Source: Maea johnstoni (Eukaryota > Annelida > Polychaeta > Spionida > Magelonidae). Taken from it: a DNA stretch of 64,000 nucleotides. The notes below the pieces were generated by a model. That model was not told the DNA's origin and made no database searches. It saw nothing but the letters and a program-made list of their open reading frames with translations. The stretch lies in NCBI GenBank assembly GCA_963942565.1, contig OZ012686.1:59986904-60050903 (forward strand), read 5' to 3'. This document shows positions 9,560 through 21,683 of this stretch, piece by piece; the stretch's first letter is position 1, and every line of letters begins with the position of its first letter. The position numbers and the translations under genes were made by a program.

Positions 9560-11700
9560 TCCCTATACATTTTAGAAGGGGGATTAAACTACCCCTTTGG
9601 AAAGGTAAAAAGCTAGACAGTCTAGATAACTCTTTTAACAAATTTCAACAAACGTTTTGAGGTTGTTTTGTGGGGAAGAATGAAAACTTGGTTGAACAGT
9701 TTAGTAATGATTTCTCAGTTTCAAGGGGCCTGCAGGAAAGGCCAGTCTTGCTACACACTTCTTTCCTTTTATAGAAAACTGTGTTGACAACTTTGGAAAC
9801 ATATCGTAACGTGTTCATCTCATATCAAGATGTTTCCAAGGCTTTCAATACTGTTTGGACTGATCGTCTCTTTTGGAAGTTACATAATAGTGATATTAAA
9901 GATAAAATTTGGGAGGGTCATGAACAGATCCTACCAAGATTTTATGTGCTGCGTCGTTAGATTTGGTAAAGAGTGTTCTAGATGGTATTCCATGATCTGT
10001 GGAATACATCAAAGGGTAATACATTCATCTCTTCTTAGATACTGTTTTCATAAACGATCGTATTACCAAATTGGAAAGGTCAGGAGTCTGCTGCGGAATC
10101 AAACGTGTAAGTAGCTCCCCTACAGGTTACGAGGATAATCTTACTGCAGCGACAATCTAAAATAAAACGAACGTAAATGAAAGTAAATGAGATCATTTAT
10201 TAATATGGTAACACATAGAGATTTGCATTTTTGATGTGAAAAAATCAGGTGTTTTTGTATACGATGAAAGCCTTGGTGAAAATAATAAAAACATCAGTAA
10301 TACTCTGATATACTAATAGATCACGTAGGAATTAATGCTAGCATAGATGCTGATAATGGATATCGGGTCTTAGAAAGAATAAGTAAGGGTAGGAGAGCAC
10401 TGAATGTGACTTTTGGCATCGGTATTAGAAGAAATGGGTTAAATATGATATCCTGCAATGCAATTTTTTGGTATGTAATTGAGCCCATTTTGACTTTCGA
10501 AAACAAAGTTTGGATCATGTCAGTTAAAGAAAAGGAAACAATAATATCTTTCCTGAGATATGGCAGTAGACAGATGCAGCGCTTACCTCAGAGATCTCTG
10601 AACCTAAGAACAATAGTCCTGTGTATGGCATCCTTAATGCAGCGAGAAGACTGAACATATTTTATACTGTTATAAGCTTGTTTGTTGGGAAGACTCCTAT
10701 TTATAGCAAATCTAGATGGTCAAAGTTCATATGGTAACAGGCTTAGAAATTTGAAGATGTTTACTGGAAGAGCATTCCTGTTATTAATACTGACTGACTA
10801 TCTATCTAACACATTAAGTAACACCAGATATTCAAGTTGGTGGGCAATCTCAGACAGAATTCCCTCATTGATGAGAATGTATGAGAATCAAACAAAGATA
10901 GTATGCAAATTTAGCCGAGTGAAATCAGATGATTACAGTTTAAAAGGGCTCACTCCAAGTCATAGAATGTGTGACAGATGTGACAACTATGCTATTGAGA
11001 TTTCAAATGTAAAGCACATTCTTATGCAATGTCCGGCTTTCGAACAACTACATACAAAAATGTTCATTGAAATCAGAGACCTAAGTACTAGTCTAGATGA
11101 TAAAGTAGCCAAACATCCTAGTTAAGTGCTCTGGTGGATGCTTTGGAATTTGTAACTTTTTTCGTCACTTTTTCAGCAATATCGCAGCTAAGTCATGACT
11201 GGCCAGTTGCAACTGGTGGTGGAAACCGGAGATTTGAACCAAGACAGGATTGTGAGACAGCTAGCCCTTAGTGGCAACATGGTAGGCCCACATTTTTTGT
11301 TGATGGTTGTTAGGAGGGCAGAAAGAAGGAGTGGATTTTAATGAAATGTTTGAATTTTGGGTCATAACTGGTATTGCTCTAAATAAAATTCACATCAAAG
11401 TTGTTTCACGATGATAGGGTTTTCCTAAAAAGTATGTATACAAGGGATACACTTAATTTGCTAAAATCCTACCCTATTTTTGATTTTTGCACGCCATATA
11501 AGTGCACGTAAGCAGGTAATGCCTCAGTTTAACTGGATGTCAGTGTCATTCATATTCTTGGTGCACAGTTCTGTTGATTAATTTCTTTATTGTTTGTATT
11601 GTCTATTTGTTTTGTAAAGTTACCACTCTTTCCATGTTATTGATTTTGTATTTGTAACTTCATACCTCAAATATGGTCAATAAACATAGCATTATATTAT
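9560..11700 (+). pseudogene. Decayed LINE: reverse transcriptase and 3' end
   Basis: Pieces of a non-LTR retrotransposon ORF2 can be read in several frames. From about 9825: DVSKAFNTVWTDRLFWKLHN (RT fingers/palm); near 10053 a stretch ending SSPTGYEDNLTAATI, where the catalytic YADD has become YEDN; from about 10320: DHVGINASIDADNGYRVLER followed by ISKGRRALN (thumb/connection). The C-terminal part is at 10682-11125 with a C-X2-C-X9-H-X4-C zinc knuckle (CDRCDNYAIEISNVKHILMQ, then C). Frames shift several times and the active site is lost, so it is dead. The 3' end is at about 11690, in a GGTCAATAAACATAGCATTA-type tail. Same family as the minus-strand copy at 55.0-55.8 kb. Confidence 0.85.
11155..11289 (-). 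mobile_element. tRNA-derived SINE, inserted in LINE 3' region
   Basis: On the minus strand it reads GCTAGCTGTCTCACAATCC, then a polymerase III B-box-like GGTTCAAATCT, then ACCAGTTGCAACTGG, CAGTCATGACTTAGC and ATATTGCTGAAAAAGTGAC before an A-rich tail. The 3' part matches the plus-strand SINE at 26348-26556. It lies inside the 3' region of the dead LINE, so it inserted later. Confidence 0.65.
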
Positions 11701-11859
11701 CATGTAGGTTTATTAACGTTTTACCTCTCGCATCTTACACTCTTTTGAGAGGGTACACTTTTGCTGCCATTCCTCATCAAAATAGATTTCTTGGGTAAAA
11801 GGATACTTTGTATAGGCTGAATACTCCAATCATTTTTGGGTCTTGACCCTGTTGATTGC

Positions 11860-12015
11860 TGGCGATGAGTCGAAGGGAGGAGGGGACTTAGCCAGCATAT
11901 CTCAACAACGACATACTTGACAGAGGTGAGTCGAAGGAAGAAGGGTGACCTACCCTTTATACTGATGGTGGCCTGCATATATCAACAACAACCTACTTGA
12001 CAGAGATTGCTCGAA
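11860..12015. repeat. Two-copy degenerate tandem repeat
   Basis: A block with GAGTCGAAGG, a purine-rich run, CTCAACAACGACATACTTGA and CAGAG recurs once with substitutions and an insertion. No coding interpretation. Confidence 0.5.
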
Positions 12016-12564
12016 GCCTGCACAATGGTGTTGACAGTTTGCTGAGATACGCTTTTCGGTTTATCTGTGTTTATGCTAACTAATTTGTCTGCTTCGTGGC
12101 TCCTAGAAGAGTGTTGATATGGCCCCTAATTGACGGCGTTCTTTGGACTTGTTTCTGCAGTTTTCATTTTTTACATAAGTTGTGTTTTCTTAGCATTCAT
12201 GGAATCGCAGCCATCAAGGTCACATGAAAACACTTGGAGAATGTAAAGAATGTTAACCCTAATGATTGGTTCCATCCAGGAAATGAAAATTCCCGTAATC
12301 AAGACGAGGACGTAATCATTGCATCCTCATATTGATTCCATTCATCACGAGATCTGGTCTTACATAATTATTTCATTTTTGGAATAAATCTATTTCAACC
12401 ATATGCCTGAGTAAGCCTACACGTATGACCGTATAGGATTGGTGATGTCTCGTCCGGGACTTGTTGTAGGACTCCATATTGGAGTACTGCGGTTATCAAA
12501 AAGAGTGCAGTCTAGACAGGTGTAATCTGTGTCATTAAAACCAATATAAATCATTACTTTTGAG

Positions 12565-12645
12565 CCTCTAAAGACACTGTCATTTGCTTGATGCTCTAAA
12601 TACACTGTCATTTGCTTGATCCTCTAAACACACTGTCATTCGTTT
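12565..12645. repeat. 28-bp tandem repeat, three copies
   Basis: CTCTAAAGACACTGTCATTT with GCTTGAT spacer repeats at 12565, 12593 and 12621, the last copy partial. Period exactly 28 bp. Confidence 0.9.
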
Positions 12646-12769
12646 TTCAGGTATCTGACGATGGCCTTATCAAGAAATGAACGGCAATAGATACGCTGAA
12701 TAGACTCGCAATTTATAGCATTCACTTTATTTCAAATATAAGTAAACATTTACGAAAGAATTGATTGAT

Positions 12770-13570
12770 TGATTTTTATTCGGTCTAGTACAATGTGTAT
12801 TACATAGCATTTGGCATACAAAAAAATATCATATATAAAGGTGACTAGTTGGAGTGTCATTAACTGCTATGCAATAGAAATCTAACCAGACACAGGATAT
12901 ATACACTAAAAGTTAGAAACTTATTTCCATAGTGGTCCCAGTCTGCCCAGAGTCCAATGGCATCACATGTAATGATCAACCTCACTGCTCAAGATTGACA
13001 TAACAACAATATATCATATACTGTAAAACTGGTAATGTTTGCGTGTAGTAAATATTGCGTTTTTTTCATTTTCTCTTTTATGCGTGTTTTAATTAATGCG
13101 AATCTCCACCAATAAACCGCCATCTAACGGTAAAACAATACAGGACAGATTTATGCGTGTTTTAATTATTGCGTCCTCATGCATTCGCATTAAAACGCAA
13201 TAATTAAAATCACGCAATCATTACCAGTTTTACAGTAGTATAATACAAACATTCAGACTAGAATTGATGAATTTCATTTTTTTTTCTTATGAATCAGAGA
13301 GGATTGACATCAAATGTTTTTGCATCTCACTTTAAAAAGAGATTTACTGAACGTAGTCTGGATCTCATCTGGCAAAGAGTTCCAGATTTTGGCACCTATG
13401 TAGTGGAAGGACTTCATACCATATGAACCAGCCTTTGGTAAAATCAAAGCATTAATACTGTGTCTGGTGTAATAGTGGTGGGATTCATTTACTCTTTCAA
13501 AAACCTTAAGATACTCTGGGGCCTGTTCATCGATGCAGTTAAATACATGGCTTGTGGCCAGATATTTCAT
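12770..13570 (-). pseudogene. LINE 3' end with C-terminal ORF2 fragment
   Basis: Minus-strand frame 13310-13570 (86 residues) matches the C-terminus of CR1/Jockey-type LINE ORF2: APEYLKVFERV, HHYYTRHSINAL, then SFHYIGAKIWNSLPDEI. Downstream on this strand a 3' UTR runs to a tail of repeated ATCA units at about 12765. The last 215 bp also occur on the plus strand at 37625-37826, which defines the element's 3' end. The element is 5'-truncated, and a MITE (13021-13235) sits in its UTR. Confidence 0.85.
13021..13235. mobile_element. 215-bp TA-flanked MITE (Tc1/mariner type)
   Basis: Terminal inverted repeats of 25 bp with one mismatch begin CTGTAAAACTGGTAATG at the left and mirror it at the right, and TA flanks both ends (13019-13020 and 13236-13237). 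The interior carries a repeated ATGCGTGTTTTAATTA motif in both orientations. No coding frame. The TA duplication and TIR form fit a non-autonomous Tc1/mariner relative. It is nested in the LINE 3' UTR. Confidence 0.85.
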
Positions 13571-13574
13571 TCTG

Positions 13575-14795
13575 TTTTCAAAATTTCGAAAGATTTAAAA
13601 AAAATCAGAGTAGCAATAGAAAGACAACTGTACTAACTCACCTACCAGCCCTGGTAGAAAATTCCTTGAGAGAAATATATTTCATAATAAACACCTTGTT
13701 ATAGAGACAACTTAGAGACCGTGGGCAGGAAAAATGAAAATGAACCAAATTCAATTTCCAAATATATATTGGATGACATATTCTGCATACAGTGAGGGAA
13801 ATTCAATCATACAACTAGCGTAAGAATGTCATTTGTCGTGTCATCATTTCTTTTTATACAACTGAAGTAGGTTTTGCGAATGACATGCAGTCGAATTATA
13901 GTTTTACAATACTCTCACACTGGCCACACCTATTGAGCACTAATAAAATTAAATGTGTCCGCCTATCTCAGATGAACACTATTGCTGATCAACATAAAGG
14001 CAATTATGACTCACATTGTTATTTATGTTCATCATGTTATACCAGAAAAAGGCCCATGACCCCGTGAATACAAGTTGTTTTCGAGATAACTGTGCTTTGT
14101 TTCTGAAAAATTGAACAGAAATTTCCAATTAAAGTGTCATTATACCTCAAGAGAATCACTAGAATACACACGGTTGAAAGGGAAGAACACAATCAAGCAA
14201 TACGTCCAGAATTGTATTAAATGGCAAATGCACCATCCGAATGATTTAGTTTCGAAATGAGCTTATACATGTCACCTTTCAAATAAGACCTCCCCCGAAC
14301 CTGTCCTCTTCAGCACTACTCAGTTATAGCTTACAGAAGTGACCAAGTAACAGGCCTGAGGCAGCCATACGGGGGCGTCCATGTATCCACTGATGCACTC
14401 TGTCTTTGGCATCTTCTAAGCACCAGCTGACTGTCTAATTGATTATTATTTTAACGAAACCTGTCGATTCTTTTCCTTTATTGCTCTTGATAAATTACGT
14501 TTAAAATTGTCCCGTGTGTATTTCTGCTGCCTATGGGTTAACCACATCAAACGAACACCCATCATAGGCCGCGCTTTGCGAGAAACAGAGGCGCGTGCTG
14601 TTCGTGTAAATGATTTCAAAACATCGAGTGAAAAAGTCGTATTGGAGTGGCGTTTTTGCCATTCAATGCGGTCTGTCTTCTGCTCTAGCCTGCTCACTTA
14701 GACTGCTCCCTCGCCTGGAAGCAGGAAGTTCCAGCAGAAATACTCCTCAGATGTCCTAAGTAGCAGAAGGTTCTATCTTATCGCTATCCTCTGAA
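13575..14795. other. No feature recognised
   Basis: Short open frames (14446-14697 on minus and its plus-strand mirror) show no family motif, no flanking splice logic and no repeat structure. Confidence 0.4.
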
Positions 14796-14992
<197 letters not shown>

Positions 14993-15711
14993 TATAATGA
15001 TAAGAGGAATATCATCATCATCATCATTGCCATAATCATGAACATCATCTTTGTTTATTGCAATCTTTTAAATTGTGACATACGTCACTAGCCGTAGCAG
15101 TGAATGGCGTGACGCGTCATGGATCATTTATTGGTTTGACAAGATGAATATTCTGCCAGCGGCAGTTTAGATAATGACGACATCAAAACCGTGCACTCAC
15201 AGTTTATGATGTAGTGGTGGAGAGGAATTATTGGTGAGTCTGTCAGCACCGTGGACAGTAGACGGCTCTTGCTAGTGATGAGTGGAGCACATGTCACTCC
15301 TACTGGGGGGAATAGACAGACCAGGCAGGCCGCCAACACTATCCTGTTGTTTTTCTCATCTTGGAGCGTAGAGGGTTAGAATCAATTTGGGTAGGCTCAG
15401 CATGAATCAGGGTGGACGTGTACACTAGCTGAGGGTTGATGGAGGTATGTCAAAATGTTTATGTTGTCCAGAGAACGTAATGGACAGGAGTCAAATAAGG
15501 CCGTATCAAGGTAGAGCAGGAGAGACCTGCATGGCACTGACGGGTAACAGCCACATGCCTGGAGCTCTCTCCTAGACACGTGGCCTCAATATCTATCCTA
15601 CTTCTGGAAATAAAAGGGAGACCCCTTATAACGCGCCGTGGCAATATTTCAGCTTAGAGCACATAAAGCAAGGGTTTGCTAAGTACTAGAGCTATAAGGG
15701 GTGGGGTAGTT
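14993..15711. other. No feature recognised before the assembly gap
   Basis: Short frames only. A (CAT)n patch is seen near 15010-15030. Confidence 0.4.
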
Positions 15712-15911
15712 NNNNNNNNNNNNNNNNNNNNNNNNNNNNNNNNNNNNNNNNNNNNNNNNNNNNNNNNNNNNNNNNNNNNNNNNNNNNNNNNNNNNNNNNN
15801 NNNNNNNNNNNNNNNNNNNNNNNNNNNNNNNNNNNNNNNNNNNNNNNNNNNNNNNNNNNNNNNNNNNNNNNNNNNNNNNNNNNNNNNNNNNNNNNNNNNN
15901 NNNNNNNNNNN
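15712..15911. other. Assembly gap, exactly 200 N
   Basis: A run of 200 N. The round number suggests a placeholder, so real distance and continuity here are unknown. Open frames crossing it are meaningless. Confidence 0.99.
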
Positions 15912-16558
15912 TCACTTGCTGGTAATCTCATCAAGATAGCTCATCCACTCTCGTATAGTTGTATCAGTAGCGGTAATCATGTGGGTTAAAGTGCCAGGGC
16001 CTCTTTAATGGGATGACATTACATTATAAACAACGCCGCTTTCTCTATACTTCAGTAATCTATTTTTCACTACCATTTGGAAATGCGTAAAGAAGCCAAT
16101 TTCTCAGTCCCACTTTCAAAATGAATGAATAAAGGAATAATTGAAGGGATTAAAAAACACTTCTGTTAAATACAATACTTATCTGGCTGTACATTACCTA
16201 ATGTAGTCCTTTTCTGCCAGAGTAATATGTTGCCACAGCAACAGAGAGGTTTTGATGTGCGATCCTACCCTACATTTAGTCATATGATTGAATATGATTC
16301 TGTAGAACTGATCATATTGTAACTAGTCATAAACATAGGGGCTGAAAAACTTAATATTTAGCAGAGGTCATATCATAATTGATATCTGGATAAACGCATT
16401 CCTACAAATTAGTTCTACTGACTTTTAGAACAAAATGCCATGTAGAGTGATGAACTCATCTAATAACTACGAAGCTGTCTCCTCTAATTTCAAAATAAAA
16501 ATATAGGATTTCCAACAGCATTGTTGAGAATTTATTTGGCTGGAGTGGTTAACTCTTT
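15912..16558. other. No feature recognised
   Basis: AT-rich sequence between the assembly gap and the long-TIR element. No frame or repeat that I can support. Confidence 0.4.
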
Positions 16559-16561
16559 ATA

Positions 16562-18590
16562 TAGTCCGGCACAGAAAGCTGGATTTTTGGCTGAACCTTT
16601 TTTTTTCATATATAGTTCCGGGCTGGCACCCTTGAGCAATTTGAGATATTGACCCATCTTTGCCACCCCCCCCCCCCCCCCCCCATGGTACAAGAAATGG
16701 ACAAATAGGGCTTTCTCCGGTTTTGGTTGATCCAGATATTAAACAGACCTACAGACCCATCAAGTTACATAGGCTTAATTAAGATAGCAAATAGATATAT
16801 GTTTGTATTTGAATATCCGTAGGTACCTTAATTGCTGAGAACAGGGGTCAAGAAGTGGGTCATTTAGCTAGAATATACACGTTTTCGCCTGTATTTTACT
16901 AATATTTGAACAGCATTTAATTACAATAAAAGAGCCCATCACTATTCTAGTTCGAAATATGACTTATTCAGGTAGCAAATTAATTGATATTTGTAGTTGG
17001 CCAACGTTATGTGCCCGCTATGCTGAAAACAGGGGTCGAAAAGTAGGTCACTTAGATAAAATGGACAATTTTCGCCTGCAATTTAAACAGCGTTATATCG
17101 ACTTATATATAACTTTCACCATTCAAGTTCTAGATATGACTTATTTAGGTAACACATGAATTGATATTTGTACTTGAACAACTGTAGGTACACAAACTGC
17201 TTAGTACAGGGATCAAGAATTAGATCGCTTAGATAAAATGGACAATTTTCAGCTGTATTTTGCTCTTTTTTGAACAGCGTGACATTGACTTATATACAAC
17301 TTTCATTATTTTCGTTCTAAATATGACTTGGTAGCAGATGAATTAATAAGTGTAGTTGGACAACTGAAGATACCTGCACTGCCCGGAACAGGGGGCAGAA
17401 AATAGGTCACTTAGCTAAAATGTACTATTTTTTCTTGCATTTTGCTTTATTTGAAAAGCATTATATCAACTTTTTTTAAATAACTTTCACTACTCTAGTT
17501 TTACATATGACTTATTTAGGAAGAAAATAAATTGATAATTGTAGTTGGCCAACTGTAGGTACCCGCACTGCTGAGAACAGAGGTCTGAAAGTAGGTCACT
17601 TAGCTAAAATGTACAATTTCCGCCTGCATTTTACTTTTTTTAAAACAGCATTACATCGACTTATATAATACTTTCACTTTCTTGTTCAACATATTACTCA
17701 TTTTGGTAGCAAAAAGATTAATAATTGTAGTTGCACAACTGTAGGCACCTGCACTGCTGGGAACAGGGCTCAGTAAGTAGGTCACTTAGCTAAAATGTAT
17801 GATTTTTGCCTGCGTTTTACTCTTATTTTTAGATAGCACTTTGTCTTTGCACTATTGGGTGGGAAATCAATGTCTTTAAATTTCTAAAGGAATATACTAT
17901 AGTATAGCCTTATTGACTATTGCAGAGGGCTCTATGAGATTTGTCACAGGCCTGAAGGCCGTACGTTAGCCTATCAAATTATCATATCAGCCCTAGGGCC
18001 GATATAAAAATTTACTAGTATCAGCTAATCACATGGTACAGGTGAACTTGGATATGACGGACTCAATGGGACCAGGAAAATTGGTCCGTCATATGCAAAA
18101 TCCGTCATATACATATGACAAATACTAAATATGCATCGGACTGGGGCCAAGCATATCGTCCGTCATATGCAAAAATCCGTCGTACAGTGGTCCGTCATAT
18201 CCAAGTTCACCTGTACACTCAATTGGTTAAAATCAGAATAGCAATGATAACAAGATTTAATACCCTCTATCGGATGGTGTTATAGGGATTAGCCACATAG
18301 TGCAAATCTTGAAACATACTTTGCTATCTAAATTGACCCTATGTAACTTGATGGGTCTGTAGTTCTCTTAGATTTTAATATCTGGATTAACCAAAACCGG
18401 AGAAAGCCCTATTTGTCCATTTCTTGTACCATGGGGGGTGGCAAAGATGGGTCAATATCTCAAATTGACCAAGGCACGGCACCCGGCAGATTCTTAAAGT
18501 GGGTACCCTTGGCTACCAGAATCAATTGAAAAAAACACTATATATTAAAAAAAAAGTTTAGCCCAAAATCCAGCCTTCTGTGCCGGACTA
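16562..18590. mobile_element. 2.03-kb long-TIR non-autonomous DNA transposon with internal tandem units
   Basis: Ends are inverted repeats of roughly 230-250 bp beginning TAGTCCGGCACAGAAAGC (left) with the mirror at 18570-18590. They share CTTTCTCCGGTTTTGGTTGA and CAGACCCATCAAGTTACATA, and a homopolymer C run expands the left arm. ATA flanks both ends (16559-16561 and 18591-18593), a candidate 3-bp target duplication. The interior from about 16787 to 17835 is about six degenerate head-to-tail units of about 183 bp, each with TGTAGTTGG(C/A)CAACTG-like, GAACAGGG and AGTAGGTCACTTAG boxes. There is no transposase frame. A second small MITE is nested at 18039-18213. Superfamily not assigned. Confidence 0.8.
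18039..18213. mobile_element. 175-bp pogo/Tigger-like MITE nested in the long-TIR element
   Basis: Perfect 24-bp inverted repeats begin CAGGTGAACTTGGATATGAC, with TA at both flanks (18037-18038 and 18214-18215). The interior repeats TCCGTCATATGCAAAATCCG. The TIR style, a 'GTGAAC..GGATA' end with TA target, is that of Tigger/pogo relatives. It lies inside the larger element and so is younger than it. Confidence 0.85.
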
Positions 18591-18593
18591 ATA

Positions 18594-19655
18594 GCAGCAG
18601 TAAACCAAATAATTCAAGGATTTCTGAGTGACAGGAATATTACCTTACTACAGGTCAATGCAAATCATGAACAGGTTTTAAAGACAAAAGTATCAGAACA
18701 AAATTCTTTAGGAACGTTAGATTTTTTAATAGCCTGATTCGTATTTTGTTGGTGTTGACAGTTGGAAATGTTCTTTGACAAATACATTAGATGTCTATCT
18801 ACCTTTTTATATTCAAGCTGATTAGAGATAAAAAGGTTTGAGCGATACCACACATTTGATACATTAATGAATAACTATTTGCTTGTCAAGATATAATCTA
18901 TAAAGGTAGAAAAGGTAACGACTAATCAAAATCAGATCGCAGTAGAAGTATGTTCTTTAAATAGCAATTTCGTGTAGATCATAATGACATTCAATACAGT
19001 GTTCAATATGCTTTGGCCCGAATGTAAAGAGGTCAATAATTTATTATCTAACAGCTGTAGTAAATTTAGAAAAAAAACATTTTTATTCACAACATGTTGA
19101 AACTAACACCTTTAATCATTGTTTAGTGCGTTTTGTTATTTGTTAAAGTCCTAGTAATGGGTACCCAGGTCATTTCTGGGATGTTATACTGCGTGTACAT
19201 GTATTTGTAGATAAAAACGCATAATAAAACTGTTGTATTCCTAGTCTTGAGCGAGATACAGAGCATAATTGCTCTGACACCCATAAAATACGCCGATCGC
19301 GGCAAAACTTGGCTGTGACGTTATAAGTATGCCACATGCACGATGGCGTCAAATCATATTGCATGGAAAATACATATTGACATATTGCTTTGAGCTGCCT
19401 CTTGGTCCAGGAGTGTTCAATTCCTACAATATTTATATTGTTATAAAGCATTAAAGGTGTTCTATAACTTGATAAGCTTTTGTGGTGATCGGTCTCATAA
19501 AACAGCATTTGTCATCATTTGAGGGTACGTAGTGCATACATCACATGATATTGCTTTATAGGTTAACGCATTTATCTGTTAAGCTTGACAATAAAAACTG
19601 TCACAGGTTAAGATACCTGTCAATCTGGTGGTTTTGTCAAATATTGATTAAATGT
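18594..19655. other. No feature recognised
   Basis: AT-rich, with short frames only and no family motif. Confidence 0.4.
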
Positions 19656-19659
19656 ACTT

Positions 19660-21090
19660 ATTACGGATATGAGAATTCGCATTTCTAATTGATGATGCAT
19701 TTACAATTTCATTTTAATTCTAATTTATAGTGTTTGTGGGGCATTTCATTGTCGAATAATGACTTTTTTTTAATTTCGAAAATACTTATTTCTCTATAAG
19801 GGCTATCACTACATGCAACATTCCGATGTACTTATAAGCATTTGTGAAATAGCTTGGAATAACTTAGAACAACTAAAAACTACTGCGTCTGGAAAACAGC
19901 TTTTTAAGAAATTACGTCTGTCTATCACGGGACAATTTTGACAACTCAAAGGCAATTCAATCTTTAACCACTTCATTGCTTTAGGCAGTTTTGCTATTTT
20001 GTAATACAAACTAGCATTAAGGTGTATCATTTGAACTCTTTCTTTGAAAAATCCTTAATAATTAAAGGAGATAATTAAGCAAATACAGCCGTCTATCACG
20101 GGACACAAAATGGAAGTGGATTTTTCAAAACATTTTTCTCTTGCGAAATTCTCCTCAAATACATGCACTCTGACACTCATTCTTAGTATAATCCATTACA
20201 AAAATACTTAGCTTCTACATGATATACTTTAGATTGTAAAATATTCTGTAGTTACAAAGAAAATTGAGCTTTTATGAAACATAGTCTGCCTATCGCGGGA
20301 CAGTCTATCACGGGACAAAAACTCCACAGCCGTTTTAGGGTATCTGATAAGAGTGTCAGCACTTCTAACCTTCGAGAAACTTGTGTACAAGTAGAATATG
20401 CATATCTAAGCGATGATGCATTTACAATTTCATTTTGATTCTAATTTATAGAGTTTGTGAGGCATTTCATTGGTGTGTAATGAAAAATATTTTAACTTCT
20501 AAAATATATATTTTTCTAAAAAGGCTATTACCACATGGACAATTCCATTTTACTTATAAGCATTTGTGAAATAACTTAAAATAACTTTGAACAACTAAAA
20601 ACTACTATGTCAGCAGAAAAAGAGCTTTTTACGAAATTATGTCTGTCTATCACGGGACGAATCTTTAACCACTTCATTGCTTTAGACAGTTTTGCTATGT
20701 AATACAAACTAGCATTAAGGTGTATCATTTGAACTCTTTGTTAGAAAAATCCTTCATAATTGAAGGAGACAATTAAGCAAATACAGCCGTCTATCACGGG
20801 ACACAAAACATTTTGCTCTTGCAAAATTGTCCCCAAATACATGCACTATGGCATTCATGCTTAGTGTAATCCATTACAAAAATACTTAGCTTCTACCTGA
20901 TATATTTAAGATGGTAAAATATTCGGTAGTTACAAAGAAAAATTGAGTCACGGGACAGATTTGAATCGCCATTTATTCTTTATTCTTAGAGATTTTCTAT
21001 AGGAAATTTGCATCACACGATCCATTATAATATGTTAGAACCTTAAGGAAATGAACAATATATCATGTCCCGTGATAGACACAATTTTTT
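19660..21090. repeat. 721-bp tandem duplication carrying TCTATCACGGGAC motifs
   Basis: The segment starting GATGATGCATTTACAATTTC at 19691 returns at 20412 (offset 721) and stays aligned to about 20960 with small deletions. Embedded are at least seven forward copies of TCTATCACGGGAC or a near variant, near 19920, 20090, 20287, 20305, 20642, 20790 and 20944, and one inverted copy, GTCCCGTGATAGAC, near 21067. No coding frame. The regular motif and its inversion at the right suggest part of a repeat element whose ends I could not define. Confidence 0.75.
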
Positions 21091-21287
21091 TTCCACAAAT
21101 TCCACTTTCGAAGTCAATAACTTAAGTTTGGGCTATCATAGGGAAAAACCAAAACCACTTCTGAAAACTTTGAAAAGCCCTCTTTCAGATGCATGTAAAA
21201 TGAACTTTAGTTTAAAAGAATGACAAAATGCGTAGTCAAGACCAAATTACTGTGGAATGCCCCATTCGCGGTTCCTTCTTTCACCTA

Positions 21288-21680
21288 TAGTCTGTCTGAC
21301 CCAAGCTTAGCTGGACGTTTTCTCCTCTTTTTTGTTACAAAATAATTGTGTTTGCTTTTCATGCTTGGTAAACATCTTGGGAGCACTAAGTCATGTATTT
21401 ATAGATATACTTTCTGCCTCAACTCCATGAAATGTAGATTTTGCCCATTATGTGCCCATAGTGAAATTATACCCGAGATGGATCACATTTGTACCGTTCA
21501 AGTTTGCAATGGACCAGTTCCACAAAGGGACCTAATGAGCAAACTCAACATTTTGCTGAGTTCATTCAAATAAGTATGTTTATATTTACATTTACGCCTT
21601 AGTGCTCCTAAGAGGTTTGCCAACTTTTTGTAACAGAGAAAGGAAAGAAACGGTCAGCCAAGCTTGGGTCAGACAGACTA
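21288..21680. mobile_element. 393-bp TIR element with TA flanks
   Basis: Inverted repeats of about 60 bp start TAGTCTGTCTGACCCAAGCT at the left and mirror at 21650-21680. Both include a GTTACAAAA box. TA lies outside each end (21286-21287 and 21681-21682). The interior has a short 75-residue frame with paired cysteines (FCPLCAH) that I do not recognise; it may be a remnant of a captured or internal gene. Confidence 0.8.
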
Positions 21681-21683
21681 TAG

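Noticed and set aside
15676-15939. Frames spanning the N run
   Set aside because: They exist only because unknown bases cannot give stop codons.
16562-18590. Helitron-type origin for the element with internal tandem units
   Set aside because: Tandem-unit cargo is known from Helitron relatives in bivalves, but this element has long terminal inverted repeats and a short target duplication, which Helitrons lack.
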